This document shows, in pieces, positions 52,838 through 61,182 of a stretch of DNA of 64,000 nucleotides. Origin of the DNA: Urbifossiella limnaea (GTDB lineage: Bacteria; Planctomycetota; Planctomycetia; Gemmatales; Gemmataceae); contig NZ_CP036273.1 in the NCBI RefSeq assembly GCF_007747215.1, forward strand, positions 3,332,322-3,396,321, given 5' to 3'. The notes under the pieces were generated by a model that saw only the letters and a list, made by a program, of their open reading frames with translations, had not been told where the DNA came from and ran no database searches. The position numbers were made by a program, and so were the translations under genes. Within the stretch, counting starts at the first letter, position 1; each line of letters begins with the position of its first letter.

Positions 52838-53768
52838 CGGCCGCCCCCGGCGGGTGCGGTGCTTCGCCGAGCCGCTCCAGGTACTCCCCCTCCCACGACT
52901 CGCGCTCCTCCACCGGCTCGACGTGGAACAGCACCTCCAGGCCGGGCAGCGCTTCCACGAGGGCGGCCTCGATCTCGTGGCCGAGGTGGTGGGCGGCCCG
53001 CACCGACTGGTCGCCGGCGACGAGCAAATGGAACTCGGCGAACCGCCGCGCCCCGGCCTGTCGCGTGCGCAGCGCGTGGAAGGTCGCTCCGGGCGGTAGG
53101 CGGGCGGTGATGACGGCGCGGAGCTGGTCCTGCTCGGCCGTGGGGAGGGCGTGGTCCATCAGCCCGTCGAACGAGCGGCGGATGAGATCGCCGCCGGTCC
53201 ACATGATGTTCAACCCCACGGCTGCGGCGACGACCGCGTCGAGCCACTGGCGGCCGGTGAGGAGCACGAGCCCGATCCCGGCGACGACGCCGACGGACGT
53301 CCACACGTCGGACATGAGGTGGTGGCCGTCGGCTTCGAGCAGGACGGAGCGGTGCTTGCGGCCGTGGTGGAGGAGCACGCGCGCCACGGCGAGGTTCACC
53401 GCGGACGCCGCGAGGGCGATGGCGGTGCCGATTTCGAGGTTCGCCAGGGGCTCGGGGTAGATCAGGCGGCGGACGGCGTACCCGGCGGTGCCGAGGCCGG
53501 CGGCGAGTACGAGGGCGCCTTCGAGGCCGCTGGACAGGTACTCGATCTTCTCGTGGCCGTAGGCGTGGCCCGGGTCCGCGGGGCGGGCCGCGTACAGCAG
53601 CGACAGGTAGGCCACGACCGCGGCGAACAGGTTGACGCCGGACTCGAGCGCGTCCGAGAACAGGCCGACCGAGCCGGTGACGGCGTAGGCCGTCCCCTTC
53701 ATCCCGATCGTGACGACCGCCGCCGCGATGGACAACTTGAGCGGCCAGCGGAGGTGCGACGGCGCCAT
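52827..53768 (-). CDS. Cation diffusion facilitator (CDF) family metal exporter
   Basis: A 313-residue inner-membrane metal/proton antiporter. Six membrane segments (to about residue 210) and a cytoplasmic C-terminal domain (about 215-300, with FHALRTRQAGARRFAEFHLL and AAHHLGHEIEAALVE) are visible. Site A is altered: set against FieF D45/D49, TM2 reads E42 and N46 (DALESGVN). TM5 keeps H-x3-D (HHLMSD). HAYGHEKIEYLS near residue 68 is the family loop. This DALESxVN form occurs in one clade, so the ion may not be Zn2+. It shares 11 bases with the permease gene downstream, an odd pairing of exporter and importer. ATG 53768; 23 bases after the TPR gene. Confidence 0.88.
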   Translation of the reverse strand: MAPSHLRWPLKLSIAAAVVTIGMKGTAYAVTGSVGLFSDALESGVNLFAAVVAYLSLLYAARPADPGHAYGHEKIEYLSSGLEGALVLAAGLGTAGYAVRRLIYPEPLANLEIGTAIALAASAVNLAVARVLLHHGRKHRSVLLEADGHHLMSDVWTSVGVVAGIGLVLLTGRQWLDAVVAAAVGLNIMWTGGDLIRRSFDGLMDHALPTAEQDQLRAVITARLPPGATFHALRTRQAGARRFAEFHLLVAGDQSVRAAHHLGHEIEAALVEALPGLEVLFHVEPVEERESWEGEYLERLGEAPHPPGAADAR

Positions 53769-53791
53769 GCGGGGATTGTACGGCCCGGGAA

Positions 53792-54544
53792 TTACTTCTT
53801 CCCGCCGGTCAGCTCCGCGAGGCGGCGCTCGGCGGTGCGGATCCGCTCGGGGTCGATGTCGTGCTCGACCACGTCGCGGTAGAGGGTGATGGCCTTCGAC
53901 CGCTCGTTGAGCTGGCGGTCGTACAGGATCGCGGCGCGGAGGCGGGCGTCGGTGCGGCTGCCGCGGGCCCACTGGAACGACCGCTCGTAGTACCGGGCGG
54001 CGCGGTCCATCTGGTTGTACGCCCGGCTCTCGTACAGCCCCGCCAGGGCGTACGCGACCTCGGGAATCTTGTCCGAGTTGGGGTACTTCTCCAGGATTTC
54101 CCGCAGCAGCACCTCGGCCCGGCGCATGTTCAGGACGTACTCGGTGCCGGTCCCCTTGCCGCGGTACTCCATGGCCATCCGGTACAGCTCGTTCGCCTCG
54201 CGGACGTTCGTCGTCGCCTGCAGCGTGGGCGGCGGCACGTCGTGCACGTCCAGGTTGTAGGACGGCTTGAACATGAGGTGGTACGCCATCAACTCGTCTT
54301 CGGTCCACTTCTGCCGGAGCTTGTCGCCGGTGGTGGTGTAGTGCTGCCACAGCTTCTTCAGGCTCGCCTCGTAGTCCTTCCGCGCCAGCAGCACCTTCTC
54401 CACGGCCTCCACGTCGGACGTGGCGGCGGGGGGCGGCAGCGCGTCGGCCTTCTTGTCCTGGCGGGCGGCCGCCGGCGGGCCGCCGGCGGCGAGAAGGGCC
54501 GCGACGCCCGCCGCGAACAGTCCGACGGGTACGACGCGGGTCAT
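53792..54544 (-). CDS. Exported TPR/BamD-like repeat protein
   Basis: A 250-residue protein with a signal peptide (MTRVVPVGLFAAGVAALLAA). After a Lys/Pro-rich linker, helical repeats run from about residue 45 to 240; ELYRMAMEYRGKGTGTEYVL and LREILEKYPNSDKIPEVAYA read as TPR/outer-membrane-assembly type repeats, and the last is YYERSFQWARG. No lipobox is visible, so it is periplasmic rather than lipid-anchored. ATG 54544 with GGAGG five bases before it is preferred over the GTG at 54562, which would overlap the previous gene. It follows the PIN/TRAM gene by 14 bases. A role in envelope assembly or cargo binding is only a guess. Confidence 0.8.
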   Translation of the reverse strand: MTRVVPVGLFAAGVAALLAAGGPPAAARQDKKADALPPPAATSDVEAVEKVLLARKDYEASLKKLWQHYTTTGDKLRQKWTEDELMAYHLMFKPSYNLDVHDVPPPTLQATTNVREANELYRMAMEYRGKGTGTEYVLNMRRAEVLLREILEKYPNSDKIPEVAYALAGLYESRAYNQMDRAARYYERSFQWARGSRTDARLRAAILYDRQLNERSKAITLYRDVVEHDIDPERIRTAERRLAELTGGKK

Positions 54545-54558
54545 GCCTACCTCCGAGG

Positions 54559-55674
54559 TCACGGCTTACTGGGCGGGCGGAGCGGGTCGTGGACGGCCGA
54601 GCCGGGCGGGGCGGCGGCCGCCGACCCGGACACGTTCGTGCCGCTGGCGCGGCCGTCGGGGCGGCCGAAGATCATCCGCCCGGCCGGCGTGGGGTACACG
54701 CTCGTCACCACCACCGGCACGTCCTGCCCGATCAGCGGCCGGCCCTGCTCGACGACCACCATCGTGCCGTCTTCCAGGTAGCCGACCGCCTGCCCGATCT
54801 GGTCGCCCGGCTTCACCAGCTTCACCGTCATCAGCTCGCCCGGCAGCGCCACCGTCCGCATGGCGATGGCCAGCTCGTTCAGGTTGATGACGTCCACGCC
54901 CTGCAGCTGGGCCACCTTGTTCAGGTTCACGTCGTTCGTCACGACCCTGGCGCCGAGCGCCTTGGCCAGGATCACGAGCCGCTCGTCGACCTTGATCCGC
55001 TCCGCGGTCCGGAGCTCCGGGACGTTCCCGTCGTGCAGCTCGAGCTGGATTTTCGGGTTCGTCTGGAGCCGCTTCAGGATGTCGAGCCCGCGCCGGCCGC
55101 GGCCCCGCTTCAGCTTGTCCGAGCTGTCGGCGATCGCCTGCAACTCCTGCAGCACGAACCGCGGCACGAGCAGCTTCGTGTCGATCAGTCGAGTATCGCA
55201 CACGTCGGCGATGCGGCCGTCGATAATCACGCTCGTGTCGAGCACCAGCGGCCGGCCGCCCTTCACCTGCTTGGAAAATTCGACATAGGGGATGATGAAC
55301 CGGAACTCGTCCTTGGTCTGCAGAAGCGTCGAAATCGTCACGTAACAGCAGATCAGCGTGACCAGCACGCGCGACACCTGCACCGCCTGCGGGCGGTACG
55401 GGAAGGCGTACGTCAGCAGCGGCTCCACCGCGAGCGAGAACAGCCACCCGAGGAGCAGCCCGAGCATCAGCCCGAAGTACACCGCCGAGATGGTGGTGAT
55501 CTGCTTCTGCCTCTCGCGCACGTCGGTGAACATCACGAGCGCCCCGACCGCGATGACGCCGAGCGCCACCAGCACGCCCTTGCCGTGGTCGTCCTCGAAG
55601 TACACGTTCGCGGCGAAGGCGGCGACGCCGAGCAGGAGCGCGACGTACGCGCCGCGGAGGAGCCAAAGGAGCAT
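54559..55674 (-). CDS. PIN/TRAM domain membrane protein (YacL-like)
   Basis: A 371-residue protein. Four N-terminal membrane segments occupy about residues 1-115. The PIN nuclease domain covers about 142-260 (LVLDTSVIIDGRIADV with D146; RFVLQELQAIAD; VTNDVNLNKVA). A TRAM RNA-binding domain is about 265-335 (VKLVKPGDQIGQAVGYLEDG), and the tail is Pro/Ala-rich. The acidic PIN residues are present, so it may cut RNA near the membrane. The family is widespread in Gram-positives and planctomycetes. It is first in a five-gene minus-strand run (TPR, CDF, two permeases). A TATCAT -10 lies at 55710-55715, about 29 bases of leader. RNA target unknown. Confidence 0.92.
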   Translation of the reverse strand: MLLWLLRGAYVALLLGVAAFAANVYFEDDHGKGVLVALGVIAVGALVMFTDVRERQKQITTISAVYFGLMLGLLLGWLFSLAVEPLLTYAFPYRPQAVQVSRVLVTLICCYVTISTLLQTKDEFRFIIPYVEFSKQVKGGRPLVLDTSVIIDGRIADVCDTRLIDTKLLVPRFVLQELQAIADSSDKLKRGRGRRGLDILKRLQTNPKIQLELHDGNVPELRTAERIKVDERLVILAKALGARVVTNDVNLNKVAQLQGVDVINLNELAIAMRTVALPGELMTVKLVKPGDQIGQAVGYLEDGTMVVVEQGRPLIGQDVPVVVTSVYPTPAGRMIFGRPDGRASGTNVSGSAAAAPPGSAVHDPLRPPSKP

Positions 55675-55709
55675 GGTGGGTCTCGCGGAGAGCGGCCTCG
55701 GACGGTGCT

Positions 55710-55715
55710 ATGATA
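55710..55715 (-). promoter_or_regulatory. Predicted -10 box of the PIN/TRAM operon
   Basis: TATCAT on the minus strand (five of six to TATAAT) lies 17 bases downstream of a poor -35 (CTGTAG, the end of the dGTPase gene). It would start transcription near 55703, 29 bases before ATG 55674. The dGTPase gene upstream could also read through. Confidence 0.35.
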
Positions 55716-55731
55716 CGCGCCGCGGCGGGGC

Positions 55732-56928
55732 CTACAGGTCGAGCGACGGCAGGAACAGGCGGCGGTACTCGGCCTGCGCGAACCGGTCGGTCATGCCGGC
55801 GAGGTAGTCGCCGACGACGCGCTCCAGCCCCGGCAGCGGCTGGCGGTTCGCCGTCACCCACCCCGGCGGCGGCCGGCCGATCACGGCGTCGGCGCCGTCC
55901 CACCGGCGGAGGTGCTTCTCCGGCAACAACTCCGGGTGCGCGACGTACTCGTGGAACAGGGCGGTCAGGACGCGCTTGCCGTTGGCGGTCATCCGCAGCA
56001 CGCGGTGGTGGCGGTACACGCGCTCGCGGAGGAACCGCTCCAGCCCGGCCTTCAGCTTCCGCACCTCGGGCGAGAAGCCGACCAGCGGCGCCGGCGCGGC
56101 CCGCACGTCCGTCAGCGTCCGCACGTTCGCTCCCGCCAGCCGGCGGGCCGTCTCGTCGAGCAGGTCGGTCACCTGCCAGGCCAGGAGCTCGCGCACGACC
56201 GCGGTGCGGAACGGGTTGCCGGAAAGGCCGGGCGTGTGCGCCCGCACCCGCTCCGCGGCGCGGCCCCAGAACTCGACCGCGGCCAGGTCGTCGAGCGTGA
56301 TGAAGCCCAGGCCGAGGGCGTCGTCGGTGTCGTGCGTGTCGTACGCCAGGCTGTCCACCACGTCCACGACCTGCGCCTCGAGCAGCGGCCGGCCGGCGGC
56401 GCGGAACTCCTCCACGTCGGCGCCGGCGTGCTGGACGAACGCCTCGCGCACCTCGAACGACAGGTTCAGCCCGGGGAAGCCGGGGTAGCGCTCCTCCAGC
56501 TCGTCCACGCGGCGGAGGCCGAACAGGTTGTGATTGAAGCCGCCGTGCGGGGCGAGGCAGGCGTTCAGCGCGTCCTCGCCGGCGTGCCCGAACGGCGGGT
56601 GGCCGATGTCGTGGGCCAGCGCGATCGCTTCCGTCAGGTCTTCGTTCAGGCGGAGGCGGCGGGCCACGGTGCGGGCCACCTGCACGACTTCGAGCGTGTG
56701 CGTGAGGCGGGTGCGGTGGTGGTCGTTGACGCTGGCGACGAGCACCTGCGTCTTGCCGGTCATGCGGCGGAAGGCGGTGCAGTGTACGACGCGCTCGCGG
56801 TCGCGCTGGTACAGCGAGCGGAAGGCGTGGTCGGGCTCGGGGTAGCGGCGGCCGCGGCTGGCGGCCGCCCGCATGGCGAACGGCGCGAGCCAAGATTCGT
56901 CGTCGGCGGGGGAGGGAGGTGTCGGCAC
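55732..56928 (-). CDS. dgt: Deoxyguanosinetriphosphate triphosphohydrolase-like protein (HD domain dNTPase)
   Basis: A 398-residue HD-superfamily hydrolase of the dGTPase-like group, which splits dNTP to deoxynucleoside and triphosphate. The metal site is complete: H77 in RLTHTLEV, H106-D107 in LAHDIGHPPFGHAG (also H110 and H115), and a later Asp in YDTHDTDD. The start region FRSLYQRDRERVVHCTAFRR is also typical of the family. The start is GTG 56928. It is the shorter type-2 form, about 380-450 residues, rather than the E. coli type. It precedes the PIN/TRAM gene by 57 bases. The gene symbol rests on family resemblance; preferred nucleotide untested. Confidence 0.88.
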   Translation of the reverse strand: MPTPPSPADDESWLAPFAMRAAASRGRRYPEPDHAFRSLYQRDRERVVHCTAFRRMTGKTQVLVASVNDHHRTRLTHTLEVVQVARTVARRLRLNEDLTEAIALAHDIGHPPFGHAGEDALNACLAPHGGFNHNLFGLRRVDELEERYPGFPGLNLSFEVREAFVQHAGADVEEFRAAGRPLLEAQVVDVVDSLAYDTHDTDDALGLGFITLDDLAAVEFWGRAAERVRAHTPGLSGNPFRTAVVRELLAWQVTDLLDETARRLAGANVRTLTDVRAAPAPLVGFSPEVRKLKAGLERFLRERVYRHHRVLRMTANGKRVLTALFHEYVAHPELLPEKHLRRWDGADAVIGRPPPGWVTANRQPLPGLERVVGDYLAGMTDRFAQAEYRRLFLPSLDL

Positions 56929-56954
56929 GACGGCATTGTACCAGGCGACTTATC

Positions 56955-57013
56955 CGGTGGGACCGGCGTCCCGCCGGTCTGACCGGACGACCGGCGGGAC
57001 GCCGGTCCCACCG
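56955..57013. repeat. Perfect 25-bp inverted repeat downstream of a DUF1501 gene
   Basis: Arms 56955-56979 and 56989-57013 are perfectly complementary around a 9-base loop. Each arm also folds alone (ACCGGCG with CGCCGGT, or GGGAC with GTCCC). It begins 5 bases after the DUF1501 stop on the minus strand and could terminate it, but there is no T-run. Its core CCGGCGGGACGCCGG also appears at 11376-11390, so it is a repeat family member. Confidence 0.88.
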
Positions 57014-57018
57014 AACCG

Positions 57019-58302
57019 TCAGCCCACCAGGTCACGGATCGGCTCGCCCTCCGGCAGCACGTTCAGCGGCCGCTGGGCGTCGTCGTAGAAGGTGTGGCGG
57101 TGGTCCACGCCGACGGCGTGGTACATCGTCGCCAGCGCGCAGCCGGGCGTGAACGGCTTGCTCGTCGGGTACTCGGCCAGGGCGTTCGTGGTGCCGATCG
57201 CCTGCCCCGTCTTCAACCCGCCGCCGGCGTACAGCACGCTCATCGCGCCGGGCCAGTGGTCGCGGCCGGCGTCCTTGTTGATCTTCGGCGTCCGCCCGAA
57301 CTCGCCGAGCGACATCACCAGCACGTCGTCGCTCAGCCCGCGGTCGTGCAGGTCTTCGATGAGCGACGCGACCCCGGCGTCGTACTGCGGCAGCAGGCGG
57401 CGCTTCAGCTCGGCGAAGTTGTTGCCGTGCGTGTCCCAGCCGCCGCCGGCCTGCACGGTCACGAACGTCACTCCCGCTTCGACGAGCCGCCGGGCCAGGA
57501 GGCAACTCTGGCCGAGGTCGTTGCGACCGTACCGGTCGCGGAGCCGCGGCGCCTCGCGGCTGATGTCGAACGCCCGCTGCGCCTTCGGGCTCGTCACCAT
57601 GTCGAGGGCGTCGCGGTAGAACGTGTCGAGGCCGTCGAGGTCGCCACGGAGGTCGATGTCGCGGCGGGTGGTGTCGAGGTCTTGCAACAGCTGCCGGCGG
57701 CGGTCGAGCCGCGTCGCGTCCACGCGGCCGGGGAGCCGCATGTTCCGCACCTGGAACGCGGCGTCGTTCGGGTTGGCGTCCGGCGAGAACGGGTTGAACG
57801 CGGCCCCGAGGTACGCCGCCTTCCCGAAACTCACCTGCCGCGGCAGGTTGACGTAGGCCGGCAGCCCCGGGTCGTTCGGCCCCTTGAGCCGGGCGACGAC
57901 CGAGCCGGTACTTGGGTGGATGTTGTCGTTCACCTCGATGGTGACCGGGTAGCCGGTCTGCATCCACTGCGAGCCCATGCCGTGCCCGGCCTGCGTGTGC
58001 GTGACCGACCGCACGACGCTGAACTTGTCCATGATCGCGGCCTGCCGCGGCAGGTGCTCGCCGATCTGGATGCCGGTCACGTTCGTGGGGATGGGCCGGA
58101 ACTCGCCGCGGACCTCCGCGGGGGCATTGGGCTTGAGGTCGTACATGTCGATGTGGCTCGGCCCGCCGGCGAGCCACACGAGGATGACGGACCGCTTGCG
58201 GGTCGCCGCGGGCGACTGGGCGCGGGCGCGGAGGAGGCCGGGGAGCGTAAGCCCGCCGAGGGCGAGGCCGCCGACCTGGAGGAACGTCCGCCGCGTGGGC
58301 AT
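57019..58302 (-). CDS. DUF1501 domain protein
   Basis: A 427-residue DUF1501 protein, the shortest copy here. The leader MPTRRTFLQVGGLALGGLTL is Tat-like. Family segments are WLAGGPSHIDMYDLKP near residue 43, GGGWDTHGNNFAEL near 292 and LGEFGRTPKINKDAGRDHW near 347. The residues expected at the metal sites (His/Asp) are in place. It is partner to the PSCyt/PSD1 gene at 58432-60840, from which it is split by an inverted repeat (58330-58418). ATG 58302 is preferred over the GTG/ATG eight codons earlier. Function unknown. Confidence 0.92.
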   Translation of the reverse strand: MPTRRTFLQVGGLALGGLTLPGLLRARAQSPAATRKRSVILVWLAGGPSHIDMYDLKPNAPAEVRGEFRPIPTNVTGIQIGEHLPRQAAIMDKFSVVRSVTHTQAGHGMGSQWMQTGYPVTIEVNDNIHPSTGSVVARLKGPNDPGLPAYVNLPRQVSFGKAAYLGAAFNPFSPDANPNDAAFQVRNMRLPGRVDATRLDRRRQLLQDLDTTRRDIDLRGDLDGLDTFYRDALDMVTSPKAQRAFDISREAPRLRDRYGRNDLGQSCLLARRLVEAGVTFVTVQAGGGWDTHGNNFAELKRRLLPQYDAGVASLIEDLHDRGLSDDVLVMSLGEFGRTPKINKDAGRDHWPGAMSVLYAGGGLKTGQAIGTTNALAEYPTSKPFTPGCALATMYHAVGVDHRHTFYDDAQRPLNVLPEGEPIRDLVG

Positions 58303-58329
58303 AGCGATCTCCGGCGAAGAAGACATTGT

Positions 58330-58418
58330 TGACAGGATGAACAGGATGGAACAAGATTAAAAGACAAATCGAAATCAGACTGACTTTTCAATCCTGTTCC
58401 ATCCTGTTCATCCTGTCA
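58330..58418. repeat. AT-richer inverted repeat with internal ATCCTGTTC units in PSD1-DUF1501 spacer
   Basis: Arms 58330-58363 and 58384-58418 match except for one mismatch and one single-base gap; the loop is 20 bases. Within each arm a unit close to ATCCTGTTC (or its complement) is repeated three times, as in ATCCTGTTCC-ATCCTGTTCA-TCCTGTC. The low G+C contrasts sharply with the genome. It lies between the stop of the PSCyt/PSD1 gene and the start of its DUF1501 partner. It looks like a repetitive palindromic element; transcripts would carry a strong hairpin. Confidence 0.88.
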
Positions 58419-58431
58419 AAAATGCCGTCAC

Positions 58432-60840
58432 TCAGTGGTTGAACATGAACTCGCGGGAGTTCAGCAGCGCCCAGAGCACGTCCTCGAGCGCCTTCGGCTT
58501 GTCCGCCGCTTCCGCGACGTAGCTCGCGGCGCGGTTGCGTTCCACGTCGGTCGGCCGCCGCGCCAGCGCCGCCAGGTACAGCTCCTCGACCGCCGCCCGC
58601 GGCTCGGCCTTCGCCTTCACCAGCCTGGCGATGCGGCCGTTGCCGTCGGCGATCTTGTTCTCGATCTCGTCGGAGTTCGCCAGCAGCAACACCTGCCCGA
58701 GCGTCGCGCCGGTGGAGCGCTCGCAGTCGCACACCGTCACCCGCTTCGGGCGGTCGAACGTGTCGAGGAAGTAGGAGCCAAAACCCTCGTGCGGCAGGTC
58801 CACGGCGCGGGCGTTCTGGCTCACGCCGCTGAACCCGCCCTTCACGCCGCAGGTGCCGTTCACCGCGTCCAGGAACACTTCCGCGGGCAGCCGGCGGGCG
58901 TAGTAGCGGGCGAAGTTCTGCTTGTCGTTGCGGTTCGCGTCCGTCGGCTCGCTGGACAGCGCGTACACCTGGCTCGTCACGATCGTCCGCACCACCCACT
59001 TCATGTCGAACTTGCGGTCCACGAACTCCTTCGCCAGCCGGTCCAGCAGTTCGGGGTTCGACGGCGGGTTCGTCTCGCGCAGGTCGTCCACCTCGTGGTG
59101 CAGCCCGCGGCCGAGGAAGTGCCCCCACATGCGGTTGACGAACGTGCGGGCGAAGAACGGGTTGTCCGCCTTCGCCATCCAGTCCACCAGCGCGTGCCGC
59201 GGGTCTTCGTCGGGGCTGAACTTCGGCTCCACCCCGTCGAGGTACCTGGGCTCGGGCGTCTTGCCGGTCAGCGGGTTCCGCTCGCCGGTGGTCGGGGTGG
59301 CGCTGGCGTAGTACGGCGGCGGCTGGCCGAAGTTCTTGCGGCCGAGGCGGGTGAAGAACCCGGCGAGGCCGTAATAATCGGCCTGCCCCCAGCGCTCGTA
59401 GGGGTGGTGGTGGCACTTGGCGCACTGGAGCCGCACGCCCAGGAACACCTGTGCCACGTCGGCGGTGACCTGGTGCAACTGGTCGTCGCGGTTCTGCCAC
59501 AGCCAGTTGATGGCGGGCGCGTCCTGCCACTCGCCGGCGGCGGCGACGATGCCGCGGGCGAACTCGTCGTAGGGGCGGTTGCGGGCGATGCCGTCGCGCA
59601 GCCAGTGGTGGAACGCGACCGCGGCCTGGTCGGCCCCGGCGAGGTTGGAGTTCCGCAGGATCGCGCCCCAGCGAAGGGCGAAGTACGCGGGGTAGTCCGG
59701 CGACGCGAGCAGCCGGTCGATTAGCTTCACGCGCTTGTCGGCGGCTGTGTCGGCGAGGTAGGCGCGGGTTTCGTCGACGGTCGGCAGCCGGCCGCACAGG
59801 TCCAGGCAGAGGCGGCGGAGGAACGTGGCGTCGTCGCACGGCGGGCTCGGCCGCAGCCCGAGTCGCTGCCACTTCTTTGCCGCGAGCTCGTCGACGAAGT
59901 TGGTCGGCGTGAAGTCGGGGATGCTGGCCAGCGGCGGGCCGTGCGGCACCATCGCCAGGAACACGCCGACGTAGCCCATGTAGCGGGCCATCACCGCCGC
60001 CTCGCCGCTGAGGCGGTGGGCGGTCACGAGGCCGTCCGCTTCCACCGACGCGACCACGTCGAGGTTGCTCTGGAACTCGCTCTGGCGGGTCACGTCGCGG
60101 CTCGTGCCGTCGGAGTAGTCGGCGGTCACGGCAAGCTGCTGGCGGGCTTCCGGAGCAAGCACGCCGTCGCCGGGGGTGACGCGGATGCGGACCACCTTCG
60201 GCGCGTCCGGGGCCGAGGCCGGGGCCCCGGCGGCGATCCAGCGGCGGACGACGGCGTACTCGGCGGCCGCCGGGTTGAGCCGCTTGCCGCCGCCGTGCGG
60301 GGAGCGACCGGTGGCCTTCAGCAGGAACAGCGACTCGTCCGGGTTCGACGCGAAGACGCGGCGGCCGCGGGCCTCGCGGGTGATGGCGGCGTGGTCGAAC
60401 TCGGCGTCGAACCCGAACAGCGACAGCCGGAAGCCGTTCTGCCCGCCGGCCTTCCCGTGGCAGCCGCCGGCGTTGCACCCGAGGCGGCTCAGAAGGGGCA
60501 TCACTTCCGTGCGGAAGTCCACGGCACGGCTTTGAGTAAATCCGCGAACCGTGACCGGAATTTCGAGCCGCCCCGCGGCGTGTTCGATCCGCACGACGCA
60601 CGTCCCGTCGCCGGTCGGGGTGACGTGGCCCTTTTCGTCCACGGTGGCGACGGCGGCGTTGCTGCTCGCGTACTTCGCGTCGCGGGTGGCGTCGCGGTCG
60701 CCGTCGCGGACGAGGAGCTGCTTCCCCTCGAAGGCGTCGCGCAGCTCGACGGCGGCGACGGAACACGTGACCGCGGCGGACGCAGTGGCGTGTGACGCGG
60801 CGACGACCGCGAGCGCGGCGAGGAGGCGGGCGGGTGTCAT
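58432..60840 (-). CDS. Big_2-PSCyt1-like-PSCyt2(DUF1549)-PSD1(DUF1553) secreted planctomycete protein
   Basis: An 802-residue exported protein with a signal peptide at about residues 1-22. An Ig-like Big_2 domain covers about 25-95 (SSNAAVATVDEKGHVTPTGD). The cytochrome-like segment has LGCNAGGCHGKAGGQNGF, a CX4CH form, near residue 118. A second Big_2-like stretch lies at about 210-285. PSCyt2/DUF1549 covers about 310-500 and ends in LQCAKCHHHPYERWGQADYYG. PSD1/DUF1553 covers about 545-795. It is the third PSCyt/PSD1 protein in the window, of the Big_2 type. ATG 60840 is placed before the signal peptide; the open frame upstream lacks one. Function unknown. Confidence 0.92.
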   Translation of the reverse strand: MTPARLLAALAVVAASHATASAAVTCSVAAVELRDAFEGKQLLVRDGDRDATRDAKYASSNAAVATVDEKGHVTPTGDGTCVVRIEHAAGRLEIPVTVRGFTQSRAVDFRTEVMPLLSRLGCNAGGCHGKAGGQNGFRLSLFGFDAEFDHAAITREARGRRVFASNPDESLFLLKATGRSPHGGGKRLNPAAAEYAVVRRWIAAGAPASAPDAPKVVRIRVTPGDGVLAPEARQQLAVTADYSDGTSRDVTRQSEFQSNLDVVASVEADGLVTAHRLSGEAAVMARYMGYVGVFLAMVPHGPPLASIPDFTPTNFVDELAAKKWQRLGLRPSPPCDDATFLRRLCLDLCGRLPTVDETRAYLADTAADKRVKLIDRLLASPDYPAYFALRWGAILRNSNLAGADQAAVAFHHWLRDGIARNRPYDEFARGIVAAAGEWQDAPAINWLWQNRDDQLHQVTADVAQVFLGVRLQCAKCHHHPYERWGQADYYGLAGFFTRLGRKNFGQPPPYYASATPTTGERNPLTGKTPEPRYLDGVEPKFSPDEDPRHALVDWMAKADNPFFARTFVNRMWGHFLGRGLHHEVDDLRETNPPSNPELLDRLAKEFVDRKFDMKWVVRTIVTSQVYALSSEPTDANRNDKQNFARYYARRLPAEVFLDAVNGTCGVKGGFSGVSQNARAVDLPHEGFGSYFLDTFDRPKRVTVCDCERSTGATLGQVLLLANSDEIENKIADGNGRIARLVKAKAEPRAAVEELYLAALARRPTDVERNRAASYVAEAADKPKALEDVLWALLNSREFMFNH

Positions 60841-61182
60841 CGGGCGGCCTGGCAGGCGGGACGGAACCGGGCCGGGGGGCGGGGGTGGGCCACCCACAAC
60901 GATAATCCCTTCGCGGATCAGAGGCAAGGATTCTTCCCGGAGCCGTCGTGCGATCGGATTAACCACCCGGGGCTGCTCGGGTTCGGGGAATTCGTCTGCG
61001 GTCGGTTCGCGTCAACAGACTTTTTTATGAGTCGGTGACATGATTCCGGGAATCGACCCCCCTCGGCCGGAAACAAGAATGTGCGCCAGAGCGGCGGTTG
61101 CGGCGTAATCCGCCTCGCGGGTTCGGCCGCCACTGGTACACTGGACGGAAAGCACTCGCCCGCCCGGACGACCGCCCGAGTC
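60841..61182. other. 342-base divergent intergenic region; weak promoter signals only
   Basis: This spacer separates the divergent PSCyt/PSD1 (minus) and FHA (plus) genes. No gene is supported. On the plus strand an extended -10, TGGTACACT (61134-61142), would start transcription near 61149, 34 bases before ATG 61183. A small palindrome GATTCC-G-GGAATC (61042-61054) and a TTTTTT run (61020-61026) form a low-G+C patch. Nothing else is evident. Confidence 0.45.

Noticed and set aside
54544-54562. GTG start for the TPR gene that would overlap the PIN/TRAM stop by four bases
   Set aside because: ATG 54544 has a GGAGG ribosome site at ideal spacing and begins a clean signal peptide.
61042-61054. 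Palindrome GATTCC-G-GGAATC as an operator
   Set aside because: Short, over 80 bases from the predicted -10 and with no linked regulator gene; noted only in the intergenic entry.
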